From the NCBI GenBank assembly GCA_963281155.1, contig CAUJLY010000003.1, positions 1,798,001 through 1,862,000 of the forward strand: a DNA stretch of 64,000 nucleotides. Reading direction: 5' to 3'. The stretch is from Rhabditophanes sp. KR3021 (lineage: Eukaryota; Nematoda; Chromadorea; Rhabditida; Alloionematidae). The position numbers were made by a program, and so were the translations under genes. The stretch's first letter is position 1. Every line of letters starts with the position of its first letter. The notes under the pieces are model-generated. The model was not told the origin of the DNA, ran no database searches, and saw only the letters and a program-made list of their open reading frames with translations. This document shows, in pieces, positions 1 to 11,219 of this stretch.

Positions 1-1
1 A

Positions 2-138
2 GAAGATGAGGATTCAACGAATTGCATGTTTTATCATTCAGTAAGTTTGGCAGTTTATGCATATTGTTCAATTTAATTTAGACAAAAGCTCAGCTAAAAC
101 ACATTTATAATGCCTTGTTGTTATTAACAGAATCAACG
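2..138 (+). CDS. 3' exons of an unidentified gene (partial, cut by window start)
   Basis: Two short coding exons are supported by splice signals: 2-40 (open in frame, followed by the strong donor GTAAGTTT) and 82-138 (acceptor TTTAATTTAG, donor GTAAGC). They join in phase 0 into about 32 residues, acidic at first (begins EDEDST). What follows is uncertain. An open frame lies at 281-676, and it is unusually long for such AT-rich DNA, but it contains AATAAA (about 583) and its stop is only 12 bases before the NTF2 ATG. The last exon of this gene probably lies inside 410-600, in a frame I cannot fix. No family is recognised. Confidence 0.4.
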
Positions 139-280
139 GTAAGCCAATCAGATAGATTAGAACTTTAGAAAACAAACTGCAAATTATATTTTCTGTCTTA
201 TTATCAAATGCATTGTGTAGTTAAACTTAATATATGATCTCAATATTACTATTATCAATTGTTTTTTACTTCAAACGTAC

Positions 281-676
281 TTGTTGTATTATGAAATAAT
301 AAAGAGCTATCAAACATCACTCGTAAAATGTATTTGCCTTTGTCTTTTTGATTGTGTCGAAATTATTAAGCATTTACTGTATTATAATTTTTTATTTAAA
401 AAACAATTAGTCAATACATTCGTATTCATAAATAAAGTCATACTATCCATCACACACCGGAATGCTTTTGGAGATGAGACCTGTTTTTTCCGTTTAAGAA
501 TTATACAGCAAAATGCTGATTACTCTGAGACATTCTTTTGGATGTATACATTGTTAGACTCTTTTTTCGATGACCATTTCATCAATAAATATGTTGCAAT
601 ATGTTTCGAAGGCTTAAAAATTTCACTTGACTTGTTATATATTATATTCTTTGCGTTTACTAAATTATTCTTTTAA
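281..676 (+). other. Open frame between the upstream gene and NTF2; coding status unclear
   Basis: A 131-codon open frame, rich in Phe, Leu and Ile. Around 440-580 its composition looks more protein-like. A second plus frame there also gives a plausible short C-terminus ending at a TAA near 497. It may be the final exon and 3' UTR of the gene at 2-138. AATAAA near 583 would place that gene's cleavage site about 100 bases before NTF2, the spacing seen in nematode operons. No recognised domain. Confidence 0.25.
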
Positions 677-677
677 A

Positions 678-684
678 TTTACAG
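678..684 (+). promoter_or_regulatory. Probable spliced-leader trans-splice acceptor for NTF2
   Basis: An AATTTACAG-type acceptor ends at 684, four bases before the NTF2 ATG at 689. No in-frame upstream exon is needed because the protein is complete at its N-terminus. This is the usual arrangement for a trans-spliced nematode mRNA. Confidence 0.45.
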
Positions 685-688
685 AATC

Positions 689-1479
689 ATGGCGTTTAAC
701 GCTAACTATGAACAGATTGGAAACGCATTCGTTCAGCATTACTACTCTAAATTTGATATTGGTGATTTATCTTCACGCGCTGCTGGTCTAAGTGATTTAT
801 ACGACGCTGAAAATTCATACCTTACCTTTGAGGGAAATCAATGTAAAGGACGTGCTGATATCCTAGCCAAAGTTCAGGTAATTACAATTTAAGTCAATTA
901 ACTTAATTAAACTCATTTGCTCAATTTCAGAGTCTAACATTCGGAAAGATAGCCCGTGCCATTACAAAATCAGATTGCCAACCCTTGTATGATGGTTCAA
1001 TTGCCGTTTCCGTCTTCGGTAAGTTGAAATTAAGTTTGTCACATCAACATATCGGGCATATTACTTTGAGTATCGAAAATAGTTTCTTCCATTTACTTTA
1101 AACTTTCCAAAAAGGTTTTAGTAGCATCACCAAAAATTGATACTTCGACGCACTTGGACATCCAGTTCCATCAGTAGTTTGGTTAGCAACAATAGCCACA
1201 AAATGCTTTACTTGGCGGGAATTATTGTTGCTAGAGATTGATTTTAGTAAATCATCATTCTGTGGTGCGACGCAAAGGAGTCAAAAAGAAGTTGAAAATG
1301 TGTCACAAAAACTCATAATTTATGGTTGTTTAATTAATATTAATGATACTATTGTAGGCCAACTCCAAACCGACGAAGATCCCGTCCAGTCATATAACCA
1401 ATTCTTCATCCTACGCCCCAACAATGGATCATTCTTTATTGCAAACGAAATCTTCCGCCTTGTTCTCCATGATCATTAA
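689..1479 (+). CDS. ran-4: Nuclear transport factor 2 (NTF2)
   Basis: NTF2 carries Ran-GDP into the nucleus, where Ran is recharged, and binds FxFG nucleoporins. Three exons, 689-877, 931-1018 and 1358-1479, join in frame to 132 residues, the normal length of the family. The first exon gives the N-terminal helices (GNAFVQHYYSKFD). The second gives the sheet segment with LTFGKIARAITKSDCQP. The third gives GQLQTDEDP and ends in FRLVLHDH, matching the conserved tail GQL.ADEDP...FRLALHNF. Both introns are GT-AG, 53 and 339 bp. The gene is followed at 233 and 134 bp by TMEM208 and erlectin on the same strand. An AATAAA lies near 1615. The symbol follows the C. elegans orthologue name. Confidence 0.95.
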
Positions 1480-1712
1480 ACACCAACAAAATATTCACCC
1501 TTTCTTTTAATGAATGCAGTGGATATCATATCCATTTCTGTCCAAAAGTAATCCTAAACCTTTTCAATACCTTTTCTTTTAATGTCTGTAATGGTGTGCT
1601 TAATCTTATCAACAATAAAATTATTATGGTGTTATCTTTTTTGTGGTTAGACTTGTTTATCGAGTAGTCTTATATCTTTTTTGTTTAATTTTTTAATAAA
1701 ATTTTCCTAGAG

Positions 1713-2274
1713 ATGAGTTCTGTTCAAAAAGGAAAGAAACAGACTAAAGGTCAAAAACAAATTTACGATGAAAATAAGGAAACAATCCGTTTCTTTACAA
1801 TTATGAGTTATGCGACTTCAGTAAGTGGTGGTTGTATTTGATTATATACTTATTTAGTAGTTTTTATATGTTGTAATCAGTTACCTCTTGACACCCGCTG
1901 CTTTCTGGGAATGGTTTGGGTTTGGTTTGTCTTTTGTTATCCAAAATGCCGCAATCGGAATTATGTGTGTTTTTGCTAAAGCCAAGAAGAATGAAAAGGG
2001 AGTTGTTGTTGATGCCGGAGCAGATTTGAATGATCCACAAGCTTTGGGAGAGTATTTTAAGGACTTTATCATTTTGTCCTGTATCTTGCAAGTTGGAGCC
2101 TGTATTTCTGGATATTTCTTCTGGGGCTTTGTGGTGTTACCCGGTTTTGTAATTTACAAAGGTGTAACTTCTTTCCTCCTTCCATATCTTAATTCAGGAA
2201 CTCAAGAAGGTGAAGAGGAAGTTGCCGATCAAGGCAAGAAGCAAAAGGATCGGACCAAGTACAAAAGACTTTAA
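1713..2274 (+). CDS. TMEM208: Transmembrane protein 208 (SND3-like ER protein)
   Basis: TMEM208/SND3 is an ER membrane protein of the SRP-independent (SND) targeting route and has been linked to ER stress and autophagy. Exons 1713-1820 and 1861-2274 are separated by a 40-bp intron that ends TTTAGTAG. Using the nearer CAG at 1880 would break the frame, so the acceptor must be at 1860. The 173-residue product has the basic start with KGQKQIYDENKETIRFF, hydrophobic segments around residues 30-70 and 105-140, the conserved DLNDPQALGEYFKDFIILS block, and a lysine/arginine-rich tail ending YKRL. All of these match the human protein in order. The start follows TTTTCCTAG at 1710, a likely trans-splice site. 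Confidence 0.92.
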
Positions 2275-2408
2275 TTTATATGTTGCTATTAAATGAAATA
2301 AACTTTGTCTATTCCATTGTTTTTAATTTTTTGTTATCACCATAAAAGATACGTATAATTTGACCTAAAAAGAACCAATTTATATTCCACGACGACAAAA
2401 CTGGTGAG

Positions 2409-4381
2409 ATGTCCCTAACCAATACAAACACATTGCTGAGTAGGCATTATTTTAACATGAATTTGTCTTACTTTTATTTGTTGGTTGGCTTGTCATTTAA
2501 CGGCATTTTTGCATCATCAATCGATCTAATTAATGATGGCACTCTTTTTGATATTAAATACTTGCCATGGAAGGAGTATGATTCTGTGTTGAATAAAAAT
2601 AAAGATAGTATTAAATATTTCAGTCCTGATGAGGAAGAGTATCTTTGTGTGATGCCCGATCTTGACGAAAAGGTAATTTTGAAACTTTAATCGGCTAATA
2701 ACGACTATTTTAGTCCACTGAAATAGATACAACGGCAACTATTATAAGTCCTGCTGAATTAATTAGTCCGCTGATCAAGGAGAAAATTTGTAGTGTCTTA
2801 CTAGATATTTATTGGGCATACCAGGTTTGCCATGGTCGTCAAATAACTCAATTTCACCAAGATGCCAAGGGTGGAGAAAGAAAGGAGTTTTCCCTGGGTA
2901 GTATTGTCTTCCAAACACCTAAAGAGCAATCTTTTGATATTACAAATCCTCCGTCTAAATTTATTAATGACAGGGAACAAGTTTATTATCCAATTGCTTA
3001 TCATAGCGGAGCTATTTGCGATTTGACTGGAAAACCAAGAAATACGACGGTTCTGTATATTTGTGCACCTGGAATGAAGCATATGATTATAAGCCAGCAA
3101 GAAGTAACTTCTTGTCAATACGAAATAGTTGTTGGAACTGAGTATTTATGCACACACCCAAGTTTTACTTCTCATATAGTAAAGGAAAACCCGATTAATT
3201 GTTATCTTTCGAAGCCAGCTGATAGAAGCAGTCCAGTGCCAATTAAAGTTGTTGAACAAAAATTAAAGATGGCTGGTGCAAAGGATGATCAGGTTGCATA
3301 TATTATGACTAAGGACAAGAGTGCTGAGATCAAAGTAATTGATGCTAAGGGAAAAGAATACGGCTATACTATTAAAGAGGATGGAACAAAAATTAAACTG
3401 GAAGTTAATGAACGGACTGTCAAGATGTTGAAAGATACGCTTGTAACAAAATCTACCTTGGCCGACAAAAAAGTACCCCACTCTGAAAAGAAGGATATTG
3501 GAAATGCTCAATACAATGAAATTAAAGCTTATGATAGAATGGAATTTGCACATTATTACCAAAAATATTCGGTTATCCAGGAAACTTTGGCTAGATTCGA
3601 TGAACCAACTCAATTTGAAGCTTTTAAATTTGTTAAAGAATTCGATAAAATCAAACCGATTATTTTTTTGTCTGAACAAGAACAATGGGAAACAGCTCTT
3701 ATTGCACTAAGGGTAATTATAATGAATAGACAAAAAAGCGCCTTGATGGGTGAGAATATGTGTGTTTTTGGAGGAAATGACTATTGGATGACATTCTTTT
3801 GTCTTGATGATATGGTGGCTCAGATCCATGGAAGTCCATTTGATGGAGATTACCAAAAGTTGTCTTTGGGGACTTTCATCCCTAAAATACATGATGAATG
3901 GTTGAAGGCAAATCCTTCAAAGAACCCAGTTATTGTAGATGGTAAAGTTGTTCAAGTTTCACAATTCTACGGAGAAGGAGATGTTTGCGAAGGGACTGGA
4001 GATGAGCGTCAAACTGAAGTTAGAATTAGATGTGTAAGTGATTATTCTGATAAGAACGGCAATGAAGTTGGCTTGTTTTTGGAGGAAGTCGAAGAGTGTA
4101 AGTACGTATTAAATGTCCTGTCAAAAAGATTCTGCGGCAATTTAGAACCATTCAAAAACACCGGTTACTATCGTCTTACTCCTACAGAATCGCAGAGTAA
4201 AATTACAGAACACAATGTAGAAGACATTCAGAATTTCTTTGAAAGATATTCTCAAATTAAACACGACAGACAAAATATAGATAAAATTCAAGAGAGCCAA
4301 TCAGATGCACCTCGTTCTTATACAAAGTCTGAGGAAGAACAAACAAAGGACCTTCATGAGAGGATACACGAGGAGCTTTAA
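2409..4381 (+). CDS. ERLEC1: Endoplasmic reticulum lectin 1 (erlectin/XTP3-B), two MRH domains
   Basis: Erlectin is an ER-lumen lectin that reads trimmed N-glycans on misfolded proteins and hands them to the HRD1 ERAD machinery. Exons 2409-2672 and 2714-4381 give 643 residues. A hydrophobic stretch near residues 20-35 could be the signal peptide; if translation starts at the later Met (about residue 17), it is a conventional one. MRH domain 1 (about residues 112-235) has YQVCHGRQITQFH, TGKPR and CQYE...LCTHP. MRH domain 2 (about 435-565) has YGEGDVCEGTGDERQTEVRI, EECKYVL and RFCG. Two MRH domains separate erlectin from OS-9, which has one. About 190 charged residues link the domains. It lies 134 bp after TMEM208, so two ER-proteostasis genes are adjacent. 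Confidence 0.9.
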
Positions 4382-4515
4382 TTATTTTTGATTACATACT
4401 CTTTTTCGGGTATTATTATCGTTTCTTAATAAATTAAGTAAAAATTCTATTTTATCCAAACATTTCATTAAACAATCTTTATGTTAGTATCTCATTCGGC
4501 ATGCAAGCTAATTTT

Positions 4516-5042
4516 TTACATTTTAATATGATCCCAGTCAATCATTTTTGTCAAGCCCATCATGGAGTCTGAAAAAAACTTCACTAACGTTGGCTTTATT
4601 GGTAAAGATACCCTACCTGTTGACCAGAAACGAGTGGCGCTAGCAATATGCACGAATTTGTCTCTTGCCTAAAAATGAATTATAGTAATTTTTGTAATTG
4701 TAAACATACCTTGAAACGAAAATTGTGATTTTGTTGTTGGATGGAATTCAGATGATTAGTCGATTTAGTAGTGTTTTGAGTGAATGATTGCTGAATGTAA
4801 ATAAATGTTTTCACATTAATTATAAAAAAGTTTATTTTATTAAAAGGCATTTATTTTATAACAAAAAATAATAATGATAGTAACAACCATTGCTTTTCCC
4901 AAATGGCATAAAACAAAATTGGTGAACAACTCAGCAAAAGCTTTGCCAATTGCTCACACAGACTTTTTTATCCCAAAACCAATTCTTCTATAAGCTATAG
5001 GCAACTTCAATCCTTCATTTCTAACAACTTTAGCACCTTCTT
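4516..5042 (-). CDS. 3' exons of an unidentified minus-strand gene
   Basis: Two exons, 4790-4710 and 4668-4516, have good splice signals (acceptors ACATTCAG and TTTTTAG, donor GTATGT). They read in one frame as 27 plus 50 residues, ending WDHIKM and a stop at 4516. Upstream, 5042-4954 is another open exon with acceptor AGCACAG, containing LPIAYRRIGFGIKK. It either ends at a TGA at 4954 or splices from a GTGTGAGC donor near 4957 into 4790, which keeps phase 0. That would give alternative C-termini. Exons further 5' were not found. The tail is basic with hydrophobic patches. No family is recognised, and the strand rests on splice signals and frame continuity only. Confidence 0.35.
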
Positions 5043-5179
5043 CTGTGCTATTATGAATAAGATTAAAACAATAAAGGGTGTTACTTTACTTCCCGTTACG
5101 ATAAGAATGTTTGGAATTAATTTTCAAAATTTGAATTTTAGATTTATGATCAGAATATGTTAGTCTATATTTATCTTCT

Positions 5180-5572
5180 ATGATGTTATATCCAGCAATA
5201 TCTTTGCACAATTGCGTAACTGTCTTCAACTCAATATTTGCCGTCCGTTTCAAGCTTCCAAATCACGAGGGTATACAAATGATTTCTCAAGCCCCACAAG
5301 ACGCTGTCTCCAACGCTCTGGTTGCTCTTAATCAAAATATCACTGGTCTTCGCCAAGCAATCAATACAAACAATGAGAATCTTGCTATGGTTCTTGAAGT
5401 GATGAATATCAACGATCGAAATGGCGTCATCGATTCTAATAGGAGAGAATCGGTTTACTACGCTTGGTACAACTCCACCAGGCTTCATTTAAAATACAAA
5501 CCTTCTGCCTTTGAGAATCTTTCCTTCTCTCACATAATATCTTCTATTGCATATGTCGATGTAAGCAACTAA
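5180..5572 (+). CDS. Unidentified ORF with coding-like composition
   Basis: A 130-codon open frame; only about 5279-5560 looks protein-like (from MISQAPQDAVSNALVALNQN onward). That part has a regular helical pattern rich in Asn, Ala, Leu and Gln and resembles a short coiled coil. No start context, splice partners or family could be identified. It may be an exon of a larger gene, a relic, or chance. The following bases 5573-6851 hold no convincing gene apart from a weak 101-codon open frame at 6089-6394. Confidence 0.25.
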   Translation: MMLYPAISLHNCVTVFNSIFAVRFKLPNHEGIQMISQAPQDAVSNALVALNQNITGLRQAINTNNENLAMVLEVMNINDRNGVIDSNRRESVYYAWYNSTRLHLKYKPSAFENLSFSHIISSIAYVDVSN

Positions 5573-6851
5573 ATCTTGGTTTTATGTTCCTCTCAATCAT
5601 TTACATTCTTTCACCTTAAAACCGCAGTCGATGAGTTTGACTTTGGCATTCATTTATTTTCTCTCTCAGTGTATATAATACTGTTTTGTTAATTTATTTT
5701 AATAACCACTAACAAACTATATTACTTTGTATAGTTAATTAAAAACGATTGATTTTCAATTTAAACCAAATTATTTGTCATTGTATCAACTTAACATTTA
5801 CCCAATAACATCTATCATATTTATTATTATCATTTAAATGATCCATATTCCTTTAACACAAACTTTCCCTGAATATAATAATCCTAATAAACACTTCCAT
5901 GTAAGTTCAATTTAGTTATCATTCCTATTCATGACCGTTAACTATAGATATTTCACATTTTATTCAATACCCGAGATGAGTTATACAGTATAATTGATGA
6001 AGCATCTATGGAATAGTTTTCTAAGAAAGTAAATCTTACAATTATTTGATTTGTTGAGGAAACTAGTCAACTTGCTAACTCCAAATACGTGATTGCAACT
6101 GTTAATAAACTATTCAGTCATAATGTGAAACAGTTGCTTTTGTGGAGGGGTGATGCATTTAACGAAAGACCGTCAATTGACATAAATTATCAAAAAATGC
6201 TGGTTCAGATATTATATAATACATCTTTAGGTGGGATTGCAAATATTTATTTCGATTATTTTGGATTAAAAACACAAACAAGTTTTTTAATCATGGAAAT
6301 AAGCGAAATTAAAATCAAAACAAATTATAAGGATTTAAAGGAAATTTCTTCGTTAATTTACTTACACATCGACAAACGCCTAAAATTGTACTAGTATATA
6401 AAGATTTCAAAAAGTTGAAAACGCATTGCCTGGTGTTATAGAAGAAAATAGTTGCAACCGCTACAAACGAAAGAGTCGTTTAAATCATGTACAATAATCG
6501 TGATTATGCTAGTGTTTTATACTTTCATGCTATTTAATTCCATTTATTTGTTAAGAATATATGCGCATTTTTGAAATAAATATTTTTATTTAATAATTAG
6601 TATTTAAATTAAAACTTTCATGCCAACTGTGAGCCAGAACAATGTCCCAGGTATATCGCGGCAAAGCCATGTATTCGGCTAGTTTCCAAAATTACAACTA
6701 ATTTGTTAATGTGCAATATTATTATTAATTATCAAACAATTGTTATAAACCTATTAAACGATCATTACAGAATTATCAAATAACTATAAATTAAACAATT
6801 TTAAAAACTATCGAACAACTTTTATCTACTAAACTAATTAACAAAAAATAT
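5573..6851. other. Intergenic, no supported gene
   Basis: AT-rich sequence between the unidentified ORF and the 3' end of the mitochondrial L24 gene. A plus frame at 6089-6394 is open for 101 codons but has no recognisable motif or splice context, so I do not call it a gene. Confidence 0.5.
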
Positions 6852-7726
6852 TTAATACCAGAAACTAGGTTGTCTTTCACGATCTTCCTTAATCTTCATA
6901 CTTTCCATAATTTCATCCTCAAAACTACAAAGTTGGGGCATATATGTTCTTTTCAAAGCATCTCCAGGCTTCGTATCTTTTTCTGCCTCCATATAATTTT
7001 CTTTTGTAACATATTCATAAGTAACGTGAGCTTCTGCTGGCAAAGGAATTACATGACCAGTAGTACTGATACGTACATATTCGGAACCATCTTCACTCAA
7101 CTCCCATTTAACATCAGTAGGTTCTTCATCTGATGGATTAACTAATTTGACTTGACCTTTTGAAACATCTAGAGCTTGTTCTTTCCATCTTTGCATCTCT
7201 GGTAAGCCTAATTTTTTGGCTTCGGCTATTTCAGGCTCCATGATGGTATGAAGACCTTCGACGAATACAGAATTTGTTTCTCTATTAATTCTAATGACTC
7301 TGCCAGTGCGGTTCTTGTCTTTCCCAACCATTACCATTACGTAATCTCCTCTATAAATAGTCCATTCCTCCTTTGGAAGTTCGGGATTGTAAGGTGACCG
7401 TCTGTTGCGAAAGAATTTGGGGTTAATCAGATTTGAGTGATATCTCTGAGCTCGTTTCATATTGTTCGAAATTACTGCTTGGCTCCATGGTCTAGTGGTG
7501 GAAGGAACATAATCCTCTGGAGGTAATCTGAATTCAATAAAAATAATAAATAAAAACAGCAAACTTACTCCCATCTAATAATATCATCAGCACCAAGCCT
7601 ATTTGAATAAATTTTCTTAGGGACAGTCCTCTTCATACGATCTACATATTCCTTAGGTAGATTACGAGCAAAATCCAAATCTAGGTAATTTTTTTTGATT
7701 GCATTTAAAACGCCTGTTCGGAACAT
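6852..7726 (-). CDS. mrpl-24: Mitochondrial ribosomal protein uL24 (MRPL24)
   Basis: A large-subunit protein of the mitochondrial ribosome that acts early in assembly of the 50S-like subunit. Exons 7726-7569 and 7527-6852 join (…RW|ELPPEDY…) to 277 residues. The N-terminus is basic and could serve as a mitochondrial presequence. The KOW motif lies near residues 110-140 (EWTIYRGDYVMVMVGKDKNR followed by TGRVIRI), with the downstream EGLHTIMEP block typical of bacterial and mitochondrial L24. The intron is 41 bp. The GT49 gene ends about 190 bp upstream on the same strand, so the two could be co-transcribed. Confidence 0.9.
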
Positions 7727-7914
7727 TGTTAAAGATAGACTTTAATAGAAAGCTGAATAAATTGTTTAAGATTATCTATCGTTAACTGAATATACACTTC
7801 TCCATTTCAATCTGTGGAAGATGATAAAAATGTTTAGAGTCTTTTTATTTGAATTATATAAAATTTTATATTTGTGGAAATTTACAATAATAAGATTATT
7901 TTACAAAACTAAGG

Positions 7915-10900
7915 TTAATAAGGCAGTGGTTGACAGACGTTCCTCATATTTGGATGTTTTCGGATGTTATTTCTGTTGAATTCATCTACGTATCCTCTGA
8001 AAGCTTCTTTCGAAAAGTCTAGGGCTATCTTTTCGTTGTTTAGGAGACGCTTTTTGACTCCTTCGTGGACAGTGAAGACATCATTCATTACGAAGAAACC
8101 GAAACCCTACAAAAATAATGATCAATTAAACTAATTTGAATTACCTCAAAGCACAACAAATTCGAAACATGGGTATTTGATCTAGCGCGATAAGGAAAGT
8201 TTTCATCATGGAATGGGACTCTTGAGTCTCCAACGAATTGAGGCTCCCACATAGGATTCGTATACGTATAAATATTAAACAAAGAAGCTTTCGATCTGCT
8301 CTCTTTCACATTGAACCAAACTTCTAAATCACCAATAAAATGTCCTCTAGGAAAAAAGAAGTTATGGAAGACAAATGCCTTATGATTATTAAACATTGCG
8401 AATAATTCTCTTTTAGTAGTGGGAAATTTGTGACCTGAAGAATTTATTAACATATTAATCATACTTTAAATTTTTATGTTTATTTGTTGAAGATGTACTA
8501 TTCCTACATGATGTTAATACCTCGTACATTTAAATATTAGCTAAAAGCTATTTATTTAAGATTAAATAAAGCTTTATTAATGTCATTTGTTTATTTTAGT
8601 GCAACAACCTAGTTTGGAACAAAAGTCTCCAAGTAAAACATCTAGAAATGAAAAGAGTTTGCTATTTAAAAGTAGTATGTCTTTTAAGAAGAATAGTAAG
8701 TTTAAAAGGTAATTTTAGAATAATTAATCTGCCTTAGATCAATCTGAAATTGCCCTTCCGCCCGGAGTTCATTCAAATTGAAGAAAATATAAGAGATAGA
8801 ACTGAAATACACAATTTGATTGACAGAGGATTGAGCCATTAAGCAAGTAGCAATCCCAGCGTTAGAAAATATGAAAACAAATATTAAGATACTCTTAATT
8901 TAAGAGAGAAATTAAGGATTTGTTCTATAGAAAGCTGGAGGTACATGAATCAATCTACAGGGCTAGTAACAGATCCAATAATAAAGTTAAACTAAAGAAG
9001 CTCTTTGATCTAAAAGAATATTTGATTAATGATGTCATTCGGAGCGAGTATTATGGAAAGAATGGCATTACAGTCTTGTAGATGCAATATCAATCGAAGG
9101 CAGTGATTGAGAACATCGTGGATATTCTTATCAAAGCATTTAGACGTCAAATCACTAATTCAGGTTCTAGCAACTCTTATTTTGGAGAGATCATCAAAAT
9201 GAACTCAAAGCTTAGCATTAAGGTAGCTAATGTCGTCATCAACGAGTTTATGAATGCTCATTCTAATTTTTCATACTTGGAATTTTATAAAGATTATGTC
9301 TAACATTTTAGTCTAATGATAGTAAACATATTACTTCTATCATGCAACTTATTAATACAACAAACTAACCTTGTACTGTTTCGAAGCGCCTATGGATTAG
9401 AACTATTTTCTCTTGATGTTTGAGCAGATGTTTCTTTGCGAAAACTCGTACTTTGGATTCGTAATTTTCAGATGCATAATTTTCAATGTCTGAACTAAGG
9501 AATAATTCAGTCTTCATGCCGATCCTAGCAATGTTTCTTCCCACATTAATAGGATAAACACGGAAAAAGACTTTATGGTGTTTAGTATGCTGTAGAGTTG
9601 TTTCATAAGCAGCCTCAACACTCACTCCTTTCTCTAAACCAGTGTCCGGGATATACAACTTAGGACACGTTTTAAACATTGCCCTCTGAAAGTAAAGGTG
9701 AAGTGAAACTTTCCGAATATCATTCATCTTTTTAAACCATTCAAATATTCTGAAATATTCCTGTCCTTGGGCTGAAAATTATAAATAAATCATTTAATCA
9801 AACAATTTACATGTTTTTAATCTTTAAATTATTGTGTTAGTCAAATACTATATCAACTTTGGTCTAAAACTTTGTATCTTTGAATTTAACCTAAAAGCTA
9901 TTTACCCTGTCATGGATATATTTGAGATCAAATGCCTATTTACTAATTCATTTTGTTTATTTTAGTGCTAAGATGACCTCATATTAGGTGTTTATTAAAT
10001 TATAACCGAAGAAGAGATAACTAAACGTCCATGCAAAATAAGAGATTATGACATCTCCAGGTGATTTGGTAAAAGTGCTACTCTCAACGTGGATGAAAAA
10101 ATAGCGTGTACAAACAAAGGAAGTCTTAGTTTTGACAGGAATAAAAATCATGTCGAAATCGGTGAGTTAATTGTTTCGTAATAACCATTTTGTTTTTAGA
10201 TCGAGTTTAAATAGGTGATGAAGGAATGATATGATTAAATGCGGATCAGCCATAGATGGTAAGATTAAAAGCACATGTTATTGTAATAAGTATTTCAGAT
10301 CAATCTAAGCGTGGAAATATTTAGTCTAATTTCAATCACGACGATGAGTACTGAAGAGATTCGATGTTCTTGTTTGTGAGAGAATACTTGGGACTAAAAG
10401 CTCAATTGATTGCCGTTAAAGAAAATATCAAGGAACTTGGAGACAAAGCATTAAAAAGAAAGAAGGTAATGGTGCTAGGAGAGCATTTTAAAGATGAATT
10501 AATTAGAACCTTCAAATTGGGAAAAAAGTCGTATTGAATGGTGAGGAAGTAATTGACTTAGAGTCAGATGAAGCAGAATTCGCAGAGCTTAATGAAGATT
10601 TGCAAGCATTACAGAAAATCATTGTGTTTACATGAGGTATTTACAATGAGGTAATGAAATACTATTTTGTTAACGTGCCCACCATTATACATATAATATT
10701 AATCTGTTATGCTCATTTCCTTATACTTACTAACCCTTTTCTTCAATAAAGACACGTTACTAGACCTCGTTTTAGATGTTTTATTTGATAAATGTCAACT
10801 TACCTCCGTATATTGAGCATTCTTTTCTTCCAAACAACATCCTTCTACCACAACGGTTTCTCATGGGAGTTGGCATAAAGATGGAAATTGAAATTGGGCC

Positions 10901-11219
10901 TTCCCAGTTTTTAATTTGCTCTTCAAGATGATTCATGTACGAAATTGTGGAATGGAGGACTAGTGTGATTCTAGGGTCTGTTTTTTCGTTTAATTTGAGG
11001 GAAGTTGACCAGAAATTGTAATAGACGCAAAAATCGTTTTTATATGGCTGAAACTGGATTGAGTTTCTTTGGAATCGACGGGTTTTCGTTGATAATTGGA
11101 TTTTGGGCTAGAATGTTTATGTTAAGTAATGATTTATTTAGGTTTTAACGTACTTTCCTTCCCTCAATGTTAATCATTAAGTAAATTAAAATCAAAGCTG
11201 CGAAAAGATTAAATTTCAT
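7915..11219 (-). CDS. GT49-family glycosyltransferase (B4GAT1/LARGE-like)
   Basis: Likely a Golgi enzyme that adds glucuronic acid or N-acetylglucosamine to glycan chains, like B4GAT1 and LARGE. Five exons (11219-11154, 11107-10804, 9771-9370, 8434-8145, 8106-7915) join in consistent phases to 417 residues. Residues 1-18 form a hydrophobic signal or anchor. The central part has FCVYYNFWSTS, ITLVLHST and WEGPISISIFMP, which are GT49 landmarks. The YPINVGRNIAR block is followed by the acidic SSDIEN motif in place of the usual DxD. The C-terminal half has WEPQFVGDSRVPFHDENFPY and the EGFGFFVMNDVFTVHEG ending. Introns 2 and 3 are 1,032 and 935 bp, unusually long here, and carry decayed plus-strand coding sequence. 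Specificity cannot be decided from sequence. Confidence 0.85.
8600..9303 (+). pseudogene. Decayed gene fragment nested in GT49 intron 3
   Basis: On the strand opposite GT49, a recognisable but broken coding trace runs from about 8600. It begins with a Lys/Ser-rich stretch. A GT-AG intron (about 8710-8738) follows, with an exon starting INLKLPFRPEF. Further pieces are EIKDLFYRKLEVHES and, after an in-frame TAG near 9078, an open frame at 9082-9303. Stops and frame breaks interrupt it. The composition is helical and charged. A related decayed copy lies in GT49 intron 2. The family is not identified. Confidence 0.5.
9965..10640 (+). pseudogene. Second decayed gene fragment, nested in GT49 intron 2
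   Basis: A plus-strand coding trace with several stops. The clearest part, about 10365-10635, reads VREYLGLKAQLIAVKEN onward and is a charged, coiled-coil-like segment with one frame shift near 10525. An internal splice-like junction (TTTCAG followed by ATCAATCT, about 10300) matches the junction TTAG|ATCAATCT in the intron-3 relic. Both are preceded by CTAAAAGCTATTTA and a TTTTGTTTATTTTAGTGC element. The two relics therefore look like paralogues. No function assigned. Confidence 0.45.

Noticed and set aside
3263..3685. 140-codon minus-strand open frame
   Set aside because: Antisense shadow of erlectin, whose frame is clearly coding.
8600..9303. Resemblance of the intron-3 relic (KDLFYRKLEVHES) to the BAR region of sorting nexins
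   Set aside because: The similarity is short and in a helical, charged segment where chance matches are common; not enough to name the family.
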